Shown here: positions 1 to 5,352 of the stretch, piece by piece
Numbering within the stretch: position 1 is the stretch's first letter
Layout of the letters: each line of letters begins with the position of its first letter
Assembly (NCBI GenBank): GCA_031289815.1
Contig: JAITOS010000071.1
Span: forward strand, 1 to 5,544
Reading direction: 5' to 3'
Length of the DNA stretch: 5,544 nucleotides
DNA from: Peptococcaceae bacterium
GTDB taxonomy: Bacteria; Bacillota; Desulfitobacteriia; Desulfitobacteriales; Desulfitobacteriaceae
The notes under the pieces: generated by a model
What the model saw: only the letters and a program-made list of their open reading frames with translations
The model's database searches: none
What the model was told of the DNA's origin: nothing
Program-made: the position numbers and the translations under genes

Positions 1-287
1 CACAAACCCGCGCTTTCACACAGGAGAAAATCCAGGTTTTGTTCTTCGGCCCAAGCGCAGCACTCGTCGATATTCACACTGAAATAATGATCCGGACAAA
101 GCCCGCCGGACAACCCCACCTGCACCGGAATCCCATGTTCCGCGTACACTTGATCATCGCCGGTCGCCAAGCAATCCATCTTGATCACCCCGGCGCGCCG
201 TCCGCGCCTCTGTAGCGCCCCTATGGCGTGCAGCAACACAGAAGTCTTGCCGGTAGCCGTCGGCCCGCAAACCGTAATCAGCCGCAT
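1..287 (-). CDS. HypB/UreG/CobW-like P-loop GTPase, N-terminal part (gene runs off the left edge)
   Basis: About 95 residues are visible, from an ATG at 287 to the window edge; the C-terminal part is missing. The protein opens MRLITVCGPTATGKTS, a Walker A (P-loop) motif at about residues 8-16. It continues through VIKMD (about 35-39), GIPVQVG and GGLCPDHYF (about 62-70), and ends in LLCESAGL. The spacing of P-loop, a KxD-like strand, GIP and a Cys-containing segment resembles the SIMIBI-class G proteins HypB and UreG, which use GTP hydrolysis to deliver nickel to metalloenzymes; CobW relatives serve other metals. An AAGGAG ribosome site (298-303) sits 10 nt upstream. No in-frame start exists farther upstream: that frame reads as arginine-rich nonsense. 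The substrate metal or partner cannot be told. The gene is read leftward and may be cargo of the spoIIID element. Cytosolic location is expected because no signal peptide is seen. Confidence 0.75.
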   Translation of the reverse strand, partial: MRLITVCGPTATGKTSVLLHAIGALQRRGRRAGVIKMDCLATGDDQVYAEHGIPVQVGLSGGLCPDHYFSVNIDECCAWAEEQNLDFLLCESAGL

Positions 288-355
288 TTTTTTCCTACTC
301 CTTTTTCGCCATATGCTTCTGTGAGTTCTTGCGCGTTTAACATGGCCATAGCGAT

Positions 356-364
356 ATTATATCA
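356..364 (-). promoter_or_regulatory. Extended -10 promoter for the leftward GTPase gene
   Basis: On the minus strand the sequence TGATATAAT combines a perfect TATAAT with the TG of an extended -10 element. No good -35 hexamer lies 16-18 bp upstream, only an A/T-rich run, which is common for extended -10 promoters. Transcription would start near 349, leaving a leader of about 60 nt before the GTPase ATG at 287. This is a sequence-pattern prediction only. Confidence 0.5.
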
Positions 365-473
365 TGATCCGCTGAAAAATTTAAAAAATGTTCACAAATT
401 CGGACATCGTATCGGCGTTTGAATTTGTTTACGCCGCCACACTCGCGCCACAACGCGCCGCCCGCCAAATGAA

Positions 474-878
474 TCACGCGTGTTGCTGTTGGTATAGCTT
501 GGTTAAAGAATCCTGTAACACCTGCGAAAAATTGACGTGGTTGCTCTCCGCAAAGGTATTCAACCAGGCGGGAATGGTAAGATTTTTCCTCACGGCTTTA
601 TCTCCGTATTTTTCGGCGTAGGCGTCCATGTCCAGCGCCAGTAAGCTGACAAAGCCGCCGGATTCAAGCGGAACCTCGTCTAGCGCGCTGGCGGCAGGGG
701 CGGGGCGGCCTTCCTCCAGTTCCGTTAAAACCCAGCCGGAAGCGGCGTCTATCCCCATAAGAATAGCGTCGGCAAGGGTATCGCCGCCGGTGGCGCAACC
801 GGGGAGGTCGGGAACCTCCACCGCGTAAGCGCCGGTGTCCTCGTCCTTATAGAAGATGGCGGGGTAAGTCAATTTCAT
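474..878 (-). CDS. hicB: HicB-family antitoxin
   Basis: This 134-aa protein is the antitoxin of a type II HicAB system: HicB binds and blocks the HicA mRNA-cleaving toxin and represses the operon. The N-terminal part (about residues 1-60; YPAIFYKDEDTGAYAVEVPDLPGC) is the typical HicB partial RNase-H-like fold, including the PDLPGC turn. The C-terminal part (about 97-134; VRKNLTIPAWLNTFAE...NFSQVLQDSL) is the DNA-binding domain of the longer HicB type. The start is taken at ATG 878, because the perfect AGGAGG at 887-892 lies 8 nt before it; a TTG at 884 would be only 2 nt from that site. The gene lies directly after hicA, so the two are co-transcribed from the promoter at 1099-1127. The frame is intact although its toxin partner is frameshifted. 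Confidence 0.93.
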   Translation of the reverse strand: MKLTYPAIFYKDEDTGAYAVEVPDLPGCATGGDTLADAILMGIDAASGWVLTELEEGRPAPAASALDEVPLESGGFVSLLALDMDAYAEKYGDKAVRKNLTIPAWLNTFAESNHVNFSQVLQDSLTKLYQQQHA

Positions 879-886
879 GTTCAAGA

Positions 887-892
887 CCTCCT
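887..892 (-). promoter_or_regulatory. Ribosome binding site that fixes the hicB start
   Basis: A perfect AGGAGG on the minus strand lies 8 nt before the ATG at 878. It supports that start over the in-frame TTG at 884. It abuts the stop codon (TGA, 892-894) that hicA would use in its repaired frame, so the two genes would be tightly coupled. Confidence 0.75.
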
Positions 893-1075
893 CATAATTC
901 GGCTTGTTTTAATATGGCTTTTATGATGATGGCCGCGATGTCGCCGGAGTGGTAAGGGATGGTCACTTTTCCGGGTTTTGTTGGATGTATGTATGTATTG
1001 ATAATGAGAGCCTTTGGCGCTTTTGAACGTCCATCCATCAGCCAGTATTATTTTCTCGATATCCCGGAACTTCAT
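892..1075 (-). pseudogene. hicA: HicA-family mRNA interferase toxin, frameshifted by an extra 4-bp repeat unit
   Basis: HicA toxins are about 60-aa, double-stranded-RNA-binding-domain-like ribonucleases that cleave mRNA. From ATG 1075 the frame reads MKFRDIEKIILADGWTFKSA, then KGSHYQYIH with the conserved glycine and catalytic histidine (H24). After residue 29 it loses all family resemblance and runs to a stop at 881. Removing 4 bases in the ATGT tandem run (985-998) restores a normal end: PTKPGKVTIPYHSGDI..., then IKAILKQAEL and a TGA at 892-894, for 59 aa in all. The present form lacks the C-terminal strand and helix and is probably inactive. A ribosome site AAGGGGG (1084-1090) lies 8 nt upstream. 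Alternatives are a sequencing or assembly error in the repeat, or reversible phase variation. Confidence 0.85.
985..998. repeat. Tetranucleotide tandem repeat (ATGT, 3.5 copies) inside hicA
   Basis: Three full copies of ATGT plus AT lie inside the hicA reading frame. The copy number sets the frame: the present number breaks it, and one copy fewer (or two more) restores the full HicA sequence. Tetranucleotide tracts of this kind are classic sites of slipped-strand mispairing, although this one is short. Confidence 0.85.
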
Positions 1076-1098
1076 GCGCTCATCCCCCTTACAATCAT

Positions 1099-1127
1099 AT
1101 GATACGCATAATGCGCACGAATGTCAA
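1099..1127 (-). promoter_or_regulatory. Promoter of hicA-hicB with overlapping palindromes (candidate HicB operator)
   Basis: On the minus strand a perfect -35 TTGACA (1122-1127) is followed, after 17 bp, by TATCAT (1099-1104), a 5/6 match to the -10. This is a strong vegetative-type promoter. Two palindromes overlap it: ATCATATGAT (1094-1103, perfect 10 bp, covering the -10) and CGCAT-A-ATGCG (1105-1115, in the spacer). Either would suit repression by HicB or the HicAB complex; which one is bound cannot be told. Transcription would start near 1092, giving a very short leader. Confidence 0.75.
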
Positions 1128-1215
1128 GCTGAAAAGATTACTTACACGCGTTGATTAGTCAATTTCGTAATGATTGTGTTCTGACCAACGCCAAAACAGA
1201 CGCGGCCATCATTTC

Positions 1216-1241
1216 TAATATCCAAAATCCAATCATACATT
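1216..1241 (+). promoter_or_regulatory. Weak candidate sigma-E-type promoter for the 61-aa gene and the recombinase
   Basis: CATACATT at 1234-1241 matches the sporulation sigma-E -10 consensus CATACAnT in full. A TAATATC (1216-1222) agrees with the -35 TCATATT at 5 of 7 positions, but the spacer is 2-3 bp shorter than usual. The predicted start near 1248 falls inside the ribosome site (1247-1254), which also argues against it. It is recorded because mother-cell expression is what the element model predicts. Confidence 0.25.
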
Positions 1242-1262
1242 TAACCAAAGGAGGCGCGTCGC

Positions 1263-1448
1263 GTGGCGGAAACAAAATTAAACTACCGATTTCACAACCT
1301 GAATCCGGCGGACGTGTCTGCCGAACACATACTGCGGATTCTGATTGAGGCGAATATGCCAAAGGTCGAAGCGGCAATCAGAGCGGCGCGGGAGCAGGCG
1401 AACGCCGATGCGGTGATCACCGCGGAGCGTGACGGCCCTGCGGAATAG
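1263..1448 (+). CDS. Small protein of unknown function upstream of the recombinase; candidate recombination directionality factor
   Basis: This is a 61-aa protein starting at GTG 1263, eight nt after a strong AAAGGAGG ribosome site (1247-1254), which makes translation convincing. It ends 35 nt before the recombinase ATG, so the two genes are probably one transcript. I do not recognise a family. The middle (about residues 17-46, VSAEHILRILIEANMPKVEA...) looks helical, and the tail is acidic. No cysteines, membrane segment or signal peptide are present. By position and size it resembles the small directionality factors that work with large serine recombinases, such as the 58-aa SprB that assists SprA in B. 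subtilis SP-beta excision. That role is inferred from context only, with no sequence similarity claimed. Confidence 0.7.
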   Translation: MAETKLNYRFHNLNPADVSAEHILRILIEANMPKVEAAIRAAREQANADAVITAERDGPAE

Positions 1449-1483
1449 CTGTTTACTTATATATTATAATAGGGAGCAGTGCG

Positions 1484-3019
1484 ATGAACATAGCCGCTTA
1501 CTGCCGCGTTTCGACGGACAAGTCCGACCAGTTAAATTCTCTCGAAACGCAGAAACAATTCTTTGCCGAATACACTACCCGCACGGGAGACAACCTTGTC
1601 CGTCTGTATGCTGACGAGGGCATATCCGGGACGAAAATCAAAAACCGCAAAGAGTTCCTGCGGATGATGTCCGACGCTGAACAGGGCTTATTCGATATGG
1701 TCGTGGTTAAAGATATTTCGCGCTTTGCCCGCAACACGGTTGACCTGCTGCAAAATATTCGCAAGCTGAAAGCGCTGGGCATAGAAACGCAGTTTCTGAC
1801 CGCGAGTATGACGAGCATGGGCAACAGCGAGTTCGTGCTGACGATTTTCGGCGCGCTCGCGCAGGAGGAAAGCGCGAACACATCCAAGCGCGTCAAATTT
1901 GGCAAGCGTATGAATGCCGAGAAAGGACGTGTGCCGAATATCGTTTACGGCTATGACAAGACAATCGGCGACTACTTCAGGCTTGAAATAAACGAGCGCG
2001 AAGCCGGCGTTGTGCGGCAAATTTTCCAATGGTATACCGAGGATGGGAACGGCGCGGCAAAAATCGCCAAAATACTGAACGAGCAAGGTGTCCGCACCAA
2101 GCGGAGCAATCATTGGAGCCAAAACGCCATTTGCCGCATTCTCACAAACGAACTTTACACAGGCGTGATCATCAATGGCAAAGAGGAAGTGACCGACTTC
2201 CTCACGGGCAAGCGCGAGGAAAAGGACGCGACGGAGTGGTTCGTCACCGAACGCCCCGACCTGCGTATTATCGAGCCGGAGCAGTACGAGCAGGCGCAGC
2301 GGATTTTGCAAGCGCGGGGACAGATCTTTAAAGTGGACCGTGTACGCCAGAGCAACAAGCACCTATTTTCAACGCTGATAAAATGCAAAGAGTGCGGGTG
2401 GTCGTTTCGGCGGTTCGAGCGTAAATACAAGAACACATACGTCCGCTGGATTTGCTCCGGTCGCAACGGCAAGGGCGCGGCTTCCTGCCCGAACACCACC
2501 GGCGTGGGCGAGGAAGAGCTCATCGCCGTGCTGACGAATTACTTCTCGAAGATCGTGAAAAATAAGAAAAACGTCAGCCGCTATGTGGTCGGCGAGTTTG
2601 AGCGTATTTACAAGGCGAAAGACGAGAATATAGACTACGAGAAAGCGTTGACCGCCGCGCTGTCCAAGCTGCAACGCTCTCGGCAGAAGTATATGCAGAT
2701 GTTTGAGGACGATTTAATCAGCCGTGAGGAGCTGAACGAGAAAATCGGCGGCTCGAAAAAGGAGATGGAGCGGCTGGAAAACGAGTTAAAAATGGTGGGT
2801 TATAACATCACCAAAGGCGAGCAGCTTGACGGCGTGCTCACCCGGACTTTTCGCGAGATTGAGGCTATTACCGATGTGCGTTCTTTGACCAACGCGCAGT
2901 TGAAAAAAATTATCCAGAAAATTGAGGTGGATAAGGACGGCAACGTGGATATTTACCTGCGGCTGTTGGGTGATTTGGGCCTGGATGAAACAGTTCTAAT
3001 TAGTGACTACGGTACATAA
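1484..3019 (+). CDS. Large serine recombinase (site-specific integrase/excisionase)
   Basis: This 511-aa protein belongs to the large serine recombinases, which cut both DNA partners at a 2-bp core through a phosphoserine link and rejoin them after subunit rotation. The N-terminal resolvase domain (about 1-140) has YCRVSTDKSDQ with catalytic Ser10 and Arg8, and KDISRFARN with Arg80 and Arg83. The 'Recombinase' DNA-binding domain follows (about 150-280; GYDKTIGDYF...ILTNELYTG). A zinc ribbon holds Cys301, Cys304, Cys324 and Cys335. A coiled coil (about 385-440) and a C-terminal tail follow. Length is normal and no catalytic residue is missing, so it should be active. An AGGGAG ribosome site (1471-1476) lies 7 nt before the ATG. 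The stop codon TAA (3017-3019) lies inside the spoIIID 3' fragment, placing this gene at the right end of the inserted element. The family also includes SpoIVCA (skin/sigK) and SprA (SP-beta/spsM). Confidence 0.95.
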   Translation: MNIAAYCRVSTDKSDQLNSLETQKQFFAEYTTRTGDNLVRLYADEGISGTKIKNRKEFLRMMSDAEQGLFDMVVVKDISRFARNTVDLLQNIRKLKALGIETQFLTASMTSMGNSEFVLTIFGALAQEESANTSKRVKFGKRMNAEKGRVPNIVYGYDKTIGDYFRLEINEREAGVVRQIFQWYTEDGNGAAKIAKILNEQGVRTKRSNHWSQNAICRILTNELYTGVIINGKEEVTDFLTGKREEKDATEWFVTERPDLRIIEPEQYEQAQRILQARGQIFKVDRVRQSNKHLFSTLIKCKECGWSFRRFERKYKNTYVRWICSGRNGKGAASCPNTTGVGEEELIAVLTNYFSKIVKNKKNVSRYVVGEFERIYKAKDENIDYEKALTAALSKLQRSRQKYMQMFEDDLISREELNEKIGGSKKEMERLENELKMVGYNITKGEQLDGVLTRTFREIEAITDVRSLTNAQLKKIIQKIEVDKDGNVDIYLRLLGDLGLDETVLISDYGT

Positions 3020-3020
3020 G
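2998..3020. other. Candidate right attachment junction (attR) within spoIIID
   Basis: The spoIIID frame is closed by a TAA at 2997-2999 and becomes recognisably SpoIIID from codon 3006 or 3009 (TTVHKD). The crossover should therefore lie between about 3000 and 3017. The exact core dinucleotide cannot be fixed without the left junction or an uninterrupted spoIIID from a relative. Confidence 0.5.
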
Positions 3021-3152
3021 GATGTGACGGAACGATTGCCGCTGATCAATGAAAGACTGGCGATGGAAGTCAAGCATATCCTGGAAAACAATAAAGCGGA
3101 AAGGCATATTCGCGGCGGGGAAGCGACCCGGAGAAAATATCAGGAGAATTGA
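3000..3152 (+). pseudogene. spoIIID: SpoIIID sporulation regulator, 3' half (gene interrupted by the element)
   Basis: SpoIIID is a small helix-turn-helix DNA-binding protein that turns mother-cell genes on or off during sporulation. The frame read from 3003 gives about 48 residues matching the C-terminal half of the family: TTVHKDVTERLPLINERLA, then MEVKHILENNKAERHIRGGE and ATRRKYQEN before the TGA. Compare STVHKDLTERLP...RHLRGGEAT in B. subtilis as I recall it. The missing part is the first ~40 residues, so the break falls at the start of the recognition helix. The fragment has no start codon or ribosome site of its own in a sensible place. Its frame is undamaged and its key motifs are kept, which suggests continued selection and therefore rebuilding of the gene by excision. 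The downstream mbl gene is the usual neighbour of spoIIID. It could instead be a recently broken remnant. Confidence 0.88.
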
Positions 3153-3237
3153 ACCGGCGTAAATTAACTGGTATAAAGAAAAGCTGGTAAGAGGAATTAG
3201 TATTTTTTTAGCGAATAGAGTTATATTAACAAATAGT

Positions 3238-3266
3238 TAATCTCCCTTTGGGAGATTACACTTTTT
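3238..3266 (+). terminator. Rho-independent terminator after spoIIID
   Basis: A perfect 9-bp stem TAATCTCCC / GGGAGATTA (3238-3246 and 3250-3258) with a TTT loop is followed by CAC and a T run (3262-3266). It ends transcription from the recombinase/spoIIID side, so mbl needs its own promoter or read-through. No convincing vegetative promoter is seen in the 51 bp between it and mbl. Confidence 0.85.
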
Positions 3267-3279
3267 ATTTAAGCGGTTG

Positions 3280-3289
3280 CAGGACAAGT
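3280..3289 (+). promoter_or_regulatory. Possible SpoIIID-binding box upstream of mbl
   Basis: CAGGACAAGT matches 9 of 10 positions of the SpoIIID site WWRRACARNY known from B. subtilis. It lies 28 nt before the mbl ATG, between the terminator and the gene. The consensus is very degenerate, so a chance match is likely; it is listed because spoIIID is next door. Confidence 0.2.
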
Positions 3290-3317
3290 TCATAAAGGAA
3301 AGGGGCTCCTCGTACTC

Positions 3318-4304
3318 ATGTTTGGAATAGATCTGGGAATTGATTTAGGAACGGCTACCGTCCTGGTTTATGCGAAAGGCAAAGGAATCGTGATGCATGA
3401 ACCGTCTGTCGTGGCGATTGATAGGAATACCGGCAGGCGGATCGCGGTTGGGGAAGAAGCTCGCTCCATGCTTGGGCGTACCCCGGGAAATATTACGGCG
3501 ATCCGGCCCATGCGTGATGGCGTCATAGCCGACTACCAGACCACGGAATTGATGCTGAAGTATTTTATGGAAAAGGCGGGGGCGCGCCATTGGCCGTTTT
3601 TCCGCACCAGAGTGGTGGTTTGCATACCCTCTGGCGTGACGGAAGTAGAAGAAAGAGCGGTCAAGCAAGCCGCCTATCAGGCTGGCGCGAAACAGGTAAA
3701 AGTGATCGAAGAACCCTACGCGGCGGCATTAGGCGCGGGCTTGGATATTTCCGGGCCTACGGGCAGTATGGTTTTGGATATTGGCGGCGGCACGACCGAC
3801 ATCGCCGTATTATCCCTGTCTGGGATTGTTTGCAAGCGTTCGCTGCGGGTTGGCGGCGATAAATTTGACGAAGCGATCATGCGCTTTATCCGGCGCGAAC
3901 ATAATCTGATGATTGGGGAAAGAACCGCGGAAGAAATCAAAATGGCCGTCGGTTGCGCGATCTCGGAAGGTTGTCCGGGAAACGCCTCGATTGACGTGCG
4001 CGGGCGCGATCTGGTTTCCGGTCTGCCCAAAACCATTAAGGTGAATTCAAAGGAATGCTTCGTGGCCCTGGAAGAGTCCATCGAAGCCATTATCAGCGCC
4101 GTTAAAGAGGTGTTAGAGCGCACGCCGCCCGAGCTTTCGGCTGATATTTTGAATAAAGGGATCGTGATGACCGGCGGCGGGGCTCTGGTTTATGGCTTTG
4201 ATACGCGGATATCGCGGGAAACGCATTTGCCGGTGAGCGTAGCTGAGGATCCGATCTCCTGCGTGGCCCTGGGAACCGGAAAAGTGTTGGAGGGTAGTTT
4301 TTGA
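3318..4304 (+). CDS. mbl: MreB-family actin-like cell-shape protein (Mbl type)
   Basis: This 328-aa bacterial actin polymerises into membrane-bound filaments that guide cell-wall synthesis during elongation. The actin-fold ATP-binding motifs are all present: phosphate-1 GIDLGTATV (about 7-15), EEPYAAALGAGL (about 131-142), phosphate-2 LDIGGGTTDIAV (about 153-164), and the adenosine motif MTGGGALVYG (about 284-293). The length is close to the usual ~333 aa and no gap is seen. The short N-terminus MFGIDLGIDLGTA supports this start. The purine-rich stretch AAAGGAAAGGGG (3294-3305) is the ribosome site, 12 nt from the ATG. Position directly after spoIIID favours the Mbl paralogue over MreB itself (which is normally beside mreC/mreD), though the paralogue call is partly contextual. 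It is probably co-transcribed with the glycosyltransferase 6 bp downstream. Confidence 0.93.
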   Translation: MFGIDLGIDLGTATVLVYAKGKGIVMHEPSVVAIDRNTGRRIAVGEEARSMLGRTPGNITAIRPMRDGVIADYQTTELMLKYFMEKAGARHWPFFRTRVVVCIPSGVTEVEERAVKQAAYQAGAKQVKVIEEPYAAALGAGLDISGPTGSMVLDIGGGTTDIAVLSLSGIVCKRSLRVGGDKFDEAIMRFIRREHNLMIGERTAEEIKMAVGCAISEGCPGNASIDVRGRDLVSGLPKTIKVNSKECFVALEESIEAIISAVKEVLERTPPELSADILNKGIVMTGGGALVYGFDTRISRETHLPVSVAEDPISCVALGTGKVLEGSF

Positions 4305-4310
4305 TCCCTG

Positions 4311-5033
4311 ATGAAGATCGAGATACTGCGTAGCCAGGTGGATCAAATCGATATGGCGGAAACGGCGGCGCGGATCGTTGCGGCGATCAACGGGCGGGGA
4401 AGTCTGCGTATTGTGACCGCGAATCCGGAGATGATCTACGCGGCGGCGCGGGACGACCGCTTGCAGCAAGTGATCAATACGGCGGATGTGGTGACGCCGG
4501 ACGGTATCGGCGTTGTTTGGGCCGCCCGTCGTTTGGGGTACCGTTTGCCGGAACGAGTCACCGGCATTGACCTGTTGCAGCAGCTTTGGCCGTTGGCGAA
4601 TCGCGGCAAATGGCGTATTTTTATTTTGGGAAGTCAACCGGGCGTGGCGGCTCAGGCGATAGAAAAGCTCAGGGATTCATTCCCGGAAATCGTCTGGCAG
4701 AGCCGGCACGGTTATTTTGGTGTGTCGCAAGAGGACGAGATTCTGCGGCGGATTCAAGATTTTCAGCCTGACCTGTTGTTGGCCGGTTTGGGTTCGCCCC
4801 GTCAGGAGTTTTGGCTGGCGCGGCATCCCGGTCTGGCGTATGTCAGCATGGGCGTGGGTGGAAGTTTTGATGTGATCGCCGGCAGGGTTCTCCGCGCGCC
4901 GCGGTGGCTGCAAAAAATGCGCTTGGAATGGCTGTACCGCTTATGCCGGGAGCCGAAGCGGGGCAAGCGGCAGATGGCGCTGCCTAAATTTGTCTGGGCG
5001 GTCATGAAGCAGCGGCGGCGGCAGGACCGGTGA
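4311..5033 (+). CDS. tagA: WecG/TagA/CpsF-family glycosyltransferase (GT26)
   Basis: This 240-aa enzyme belongs to the family that adds N-acetylmannosamine (TagA) or a related sugar (WecG) to a GlcNAc-diphospho-undecaprenol lipid on the inner membrane face. TagA thereby commits the lipid to wall teichoic acid; relatives build other surface polysaccharides. Key motifs are TANPEMIYAA (about 36-45; Thr36 and Asn38), ADVVTPDGIGVVWA (about 58-71; Asp64 corresponds to the catalytic Asp of characterised TagA), GLGSPRQEFW (about 159-168), GVGGSFDVIAG (about 181-191) and the Arg-rich C-terminal appendage RAPRWLQKMRLEWLYRLCRE (about 195-214), which in TagA completes the active site at the membrane. The full family length is present. 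The start lies 6 nt after the mbl stop; the nearest Shine-Dalgarno (4289-4294) is 16 nt away, so translation may be coupled to mbl. Which polymer it serves is not shown here. Confidence 0.92.
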   Translation: MKIEILRSQVDQIDMAETAARIVAAINGRGSLRIVTANPEMIYAAARDDRLQQVINTADVVTPDGIGVVWAARRLGYRLPERVTGIDLLQQLWPLANRGKWRIFILGSQPGVAAQAIEKLRDSFPEIVWQSRHGYFGVSQEDEILRRIQDFQPDLLLAGLGSPRQEFWLARHPGLAYVSMGVGGSFDVIAGRVLRAPRWLQKMRLEWLYRLCREPKRGKRQMALPKFVWAVMKQRRRQDR

Positions 5034-5066
5034 CGGTTGGAAATTCCATTAACACAGTTGTTTAAG

Positions 5067-5089
5067 AATTATCACCAGGTGATAATTTT
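5067..5089 (+). terminator. Palindrome with T run, possible terminator of the mbl-tagA unit
   Basis: AATTATCACC and GGTGATAATT flank a single A at 5077 in a perfect palindrome, followed by TT. As RNA it would form an 8-bp, mostly A-U stem with a CCAGG loop and a short U run, a weak terminator 33 bp after the glycosyltransferase stop. The near-perfect dyad could equally be a protein-binding operator. Confidence 0.45.
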
Positions 5090-5247
5090 GTAGCGAGAGA
5101 GCTTTTAGTATAACCGCCAAACCGGTTACAATTAGTTACAGCATCACCGGATCAGCAAACAGCGAAACCCAAACCCACAACGCCCGCCCCCAGCTTCGCG
5201 CAACGAAGCCGGAGGCGAGCGTCCTCTTCAAAAGACCCCAAAGCCAA

Positions 5248-5352
5248 GCGAAGGGCGGACGGTTCCGCGAAAAGCGAGGCATGGACGCCGAGCGCGTCCC
5301 TTTGCGCCAGGAAGGCGCAGCGGGACGAAAAGCGGAACCGTCCGCCCTTCGC
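5248..5352. repeat. Long GC-rich inverted repeat / cruciform-like element
   Basis: A perfect 21-bp inverted repeat (5248-5268 pairs with 5332-5352; arm begins GCGAAGGGCGGACGG) encloses a second hairpin. In that hairpin GTCCC (5296-5300) pairs with GGGAC (5322-5326) and TGCGCC (5303-5308) with GGCGCA (5314-5319), with loop AGGAA. The whole block could fold as one branched stem of about 105 nt. No T run follows, so it is not a typical terminator. It looks like a dispersed palindromic (REP/MITE-like) element, but copy number cannot be judged from one window. Confidence 0.7.

Larger units (their letters stand above)
1..3017. mobile_element. Right-hand part of an intervening element inserted in spoIIID (left end outside the window)
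   Basis: A large serine recombinase gene ends exactly where a 3' fragment of spoIIID begins, and no 5' half of spoIIID is visible on either strand of the window. The simplest reading is an element integrated in spoIIID by this recombinase. Its right end lies at about 3000-3017. Its left end, with the spoIIID start, would lie left of position 1. The 61-aa protein, hicA-hicB and the GTPase would then be inside it. Alternatively the left part was lost or rearranged and the true element is smaller; the leftward GTPase might then be ordinary chromosome. Confidence 0.6.

Noticed and set aside
278..349. 23-codon open frame on the minus strand (starts MAMLNAQELTEAYG) as a leaderless leader peptide overlapping the GTPase start
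   Set aside because: Its ATG coincides with the predicted transcription start and it has no ribosome site. No family recognised; coding cannot be supported, although it stops just inside the GTPase gene.
1128..1262. Search for the missing 5' half of spoIIID between hicA and the recombinase pair
   Set aside because: No frame on either strand gives the expected N-terminal helix-turn-helix segment (such as FGVSKS); the stretch is A/T-rich spacer.
1159..1377. 72-aa minus-strand open frame opposite the 61-aa protein
   Set aside because: No ribosome site; the plus-strand frame has a near-perfect one and fits the operon.
1465..1470. Perfect TATAAT just before the recombinase gene as its promoter
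   Set aside because: Transcription would start at about 1477, after the ribosome site (1471-1476), and there is no -35 at the right distance (GGAATA or similar). More likely just A/T-rich spacer.
1688..2362. 224-aa minus-strand open frame inside the recombinase gene
   Set aside because: It is antisense to a complete, well-conserved recombinase and resembles no family; it is a shadow of the coding frame.
4113..4637. 174-aa minus-strand open frame across the mbl-tagA boundary
   Set aside because: It is antisense to two conserved genes, has low-complexity basic composition and no family signature.
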